64,000 nt of DNA from CS4-C045 sp963844115 (GTDB taxonomy: Bacteria; Planctomycetota; Planctomycetia; Pirellulales; UBA7805), in NCBI GenBank assembly GCA_963844115.1, contig CAWJNN010000087.1, positions 1 through 64,000 on the forward strand. The letters are read 5' to 3'. The notes under the pieces were generated by a model. That model saw only the letters and a list, made by a program, of their open reading frames with translations, was not told the DNA's origin and made no database searches. How positions within the stretch are numbered: the first letter of the stretch is position 1; every line of letters starts with the position of its first letter. The position numbers and the translations under genes are program-made. Of the stretch, positions 62,788 through 64,000 are shown in pieces.

Positions 62788-63897
62788 ATGCACATGCCAC
62801 GATCTTCGAGGATCTGGTCGGTCGTTTTCGCGACGACGGCCTTGCTGATTTCCCTTCCCTCGTTCGTTGGCGCCGCGCCTGAAAAACGGGCTAGCGACAA
62901 ACCATCGGGCCGGAAGCTGGCTCCGGGTGTCGAGCAAACGATACCCATCGAACGTGAGAAGGAAGAAACGTTCGCGGTCCACGACGTTGTCGAGTTGACC
63001 GTGGGAGTACGTGAATTGCAGTGGACCCCCAATCTCGAGAACGAGGAATCGTCGACACTATTCGAAAAATCGACAGGCACCCTCTTTCGTCGCGGAATCT
63101 GGCATCTGCAGTTCACTTTCAAACCGCTTCGCCTGATCCGCGTCGATCTGCCTCAGCCCAACGGCAAGATGAAGTCGGAATTGGTTTGGTACATGGTTTA
63201 TCGCATTATCGATCCGGGTGGCCATCTGAATCCAGTTCAGGGGAAAGCGGAGACCAGGGAAGCGCAGTTCCATCCCGGTGATTTCGAGGTGACGACTGCC
63301 GATACGTACGACGAGATGTTAGCCAACGTCGGCCCACATTACTTCACGCCGACCTTCTTGCTACGTACCCATCAAAACGACAAATTGGTCGTTGACGATT
63401 ACACCGTCGAACATCTGGACAAGGTGCTGCCGGCAGCGCGACGGGCGATCTATCTGCGTGAGCGACCGAATTGTGCTTTTAAGGATTTTTATGACACCGT
63501 GATGATGGCTAGTCAGCCGGTTCCGGTCAGCTCTGGCCGCGACGAAACCAGCCGGTATGGCGTCGTCACCTGGATCGATGTCGATCGGCCGTTGGGCCCG
63601 GATGGCAAGTTAGATACGAATAAACGACGTGATTTGGATTATTTCACGGTCCAGCTGATGGGACTCACCAATGCGTATCGATGGACCGATCCGCCGGGCG
63701 CATTTAAGCCTGGTGATGCGCACGGTACCGGACGGATGTTCGATTACAAAACGCTGGAACTCACGTTTTATCGCCCTGGCGACAAGTTTGACGCTCGCGA
63801 ACGCGAGATTCGCTGGGGTGTGCCGGGACATCATCGTTATCGCTGGCTTTACCGTCCGGCGATTACGACGTACAAGCCGCACCGTCCCCGTCAGTAA
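62788..63897 (+). CDS. secreted protein, unknown function
   Basis: A 369-residue protein. A signal peptide (~MHMPRSSRIWSVVFATTALL to FVGA) is followed by a beta-rich periplasmic protein. Distinct segments are FTFKPLRLIRVDLPQPNGKM, VWYMVYRIIDPGGHLNP and PAARRAIYLRERPNCAFKDF, with a C-terminal 'RWGVPGHHRYRWLYRP'. I recall similar proteins only in planctomycetes, all uncharacterised. The start could be 62758, 62788 or 62794. The ~100 bp after it to the window edge show no gene. Confidence 0.7.
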   Translation: MHMPRSSRIWSVVFATTALLISLPSFVGAAPEKRASDKPSGRKLAPGVEQTIPIEREKEETFAVHDVVELTVGVRELQWTPNLENEESSTLFEKSTGTLFRRGIWHLQFTFKPLRLIRVDLPQPNGKMKSELVWYMVYRIIDPGGHLNPVQGKAETREAQFHPGDFEVTTADTYDEMLANVGPHYFTPTFLLRTHQNDKLVVDDYTVEHLDKVLPAARRAIYLRERPNCAFKDFYDTVMMASQPVPVSSGRDETSRYGVVTWIDVDRPLGPDGKLDTNKRRDLDYFTVQLMGLTNAYRWTDPPGAFKPGDAHGTGRMFDYKTLELTFYRPGDKFDAREREIRWGVPGHHRYRWLYRPAITTYKPHRPRQ

Positions 63898-64000
63898 CTC
63901 TCACGGCATTGATTGTTTCAGGTCTCCCACACTTGTGGATTGAAGTCACGCCCATGGATGACGTGTTGTGTGTGACGACGACGACTGAGCGTCAGGAAGA

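Overview
The window comes from a planctomycete, most like the Pirellulales. The evidence is gene content: a large regulator-type sigma-70 factor with a helix-turn-helix N-terminal half, DUF3299, DUF3891 and USP-DUF389 proteins, many secreted or membrane proteins of unknown function, a Ser/Thr kinase/FHA/ECF-sigma island, and an EF-G that resembles the spirochaete/planctomycete (spd) type. No rRNA operon, integrase, transposase or CRISPR array was seen. The taxonomic call is an inference from family knowledge; no search was run.

Layout. 1-6.5 kb: start of a glycerate kinase (partial, minus), a TIGR01777 epimerase (plus), then on minus an RND pump with its adaptor and a two-helix-type K+ channel. 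6.8-15.1 kb: a plus-strand run of seven genes that is the most unusual part of the window: PspA/IM30, an AAA+ ATPase, a small acidic protein, a membrane-anchored ABC substrate-binding domain fused to an OmpA peptidoglycan-binding domain, an SsuC-like permease, an SsuB-like ATPase and a two-TM coiled-coil protein. 15.3-19 kb: a TolC/NodT lipoprotein, a TPR-like protein and mutY. 19.2-24.4 kb: a LolD/MacB-type ABC exporter followed by a secreted CPxC/HEAT-like protein and two DUF3299 proteins. 24.5-28.3 kb: a two-TM protein, a USP-DUF389 transporter-like protein and a STAS remnant. 28.4-34.3 kb: a signalling island (coiled-coil membrane protein, FHA, Ser/Thr kinase, membrane protein, ECF sigma factor, putative anti-sigma). 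34.5-39 kb: transketolase, a degenerate sulfatase-fold protein, lipoprotein MsrB, and a short transcript-like locus with an extended Shine-Dalgarno and a strong terminator.

39.3-57.5 kb, all on minus: the housekeeping block, in transcription order tRNA-Thr(TGT), tRNA-Tyr, tRNA-Gly, tRNA-Thr(GGT), tuf, tRNA-Trp, secE, nusG, rplK, rplA, rplJ, rplL, rpoB, rpoC, rpsL, rpsG, fusA, then an acyl carrier protein gene. 57.9-59.6 kb: planctomycete sigma factor. 60.2-63.9 kb: a secreted protein, a DUF3891 protein and another secreted protein.

Two window-wide features deserve attention. First, intergenic gaps repeatedly hold short tandem arrays, several with 7-bp or 14-bp periods; two arrays 10 kb apart share the same degenerate heptamer in opposite orientation, and a near-identical 36-bp palindrome occurs at 34.35 and 62.6 kb. 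Second, several genes that must be functional carry single-base frameshifts (secE, rplL, an RND pump, an FtsX permease, and tuf with seven separate one-base insertions). Restoring them gives full-length proteins, so base-level indel errors in the assembly are the simplest explanation, and protein calls here should be read with that in mind.
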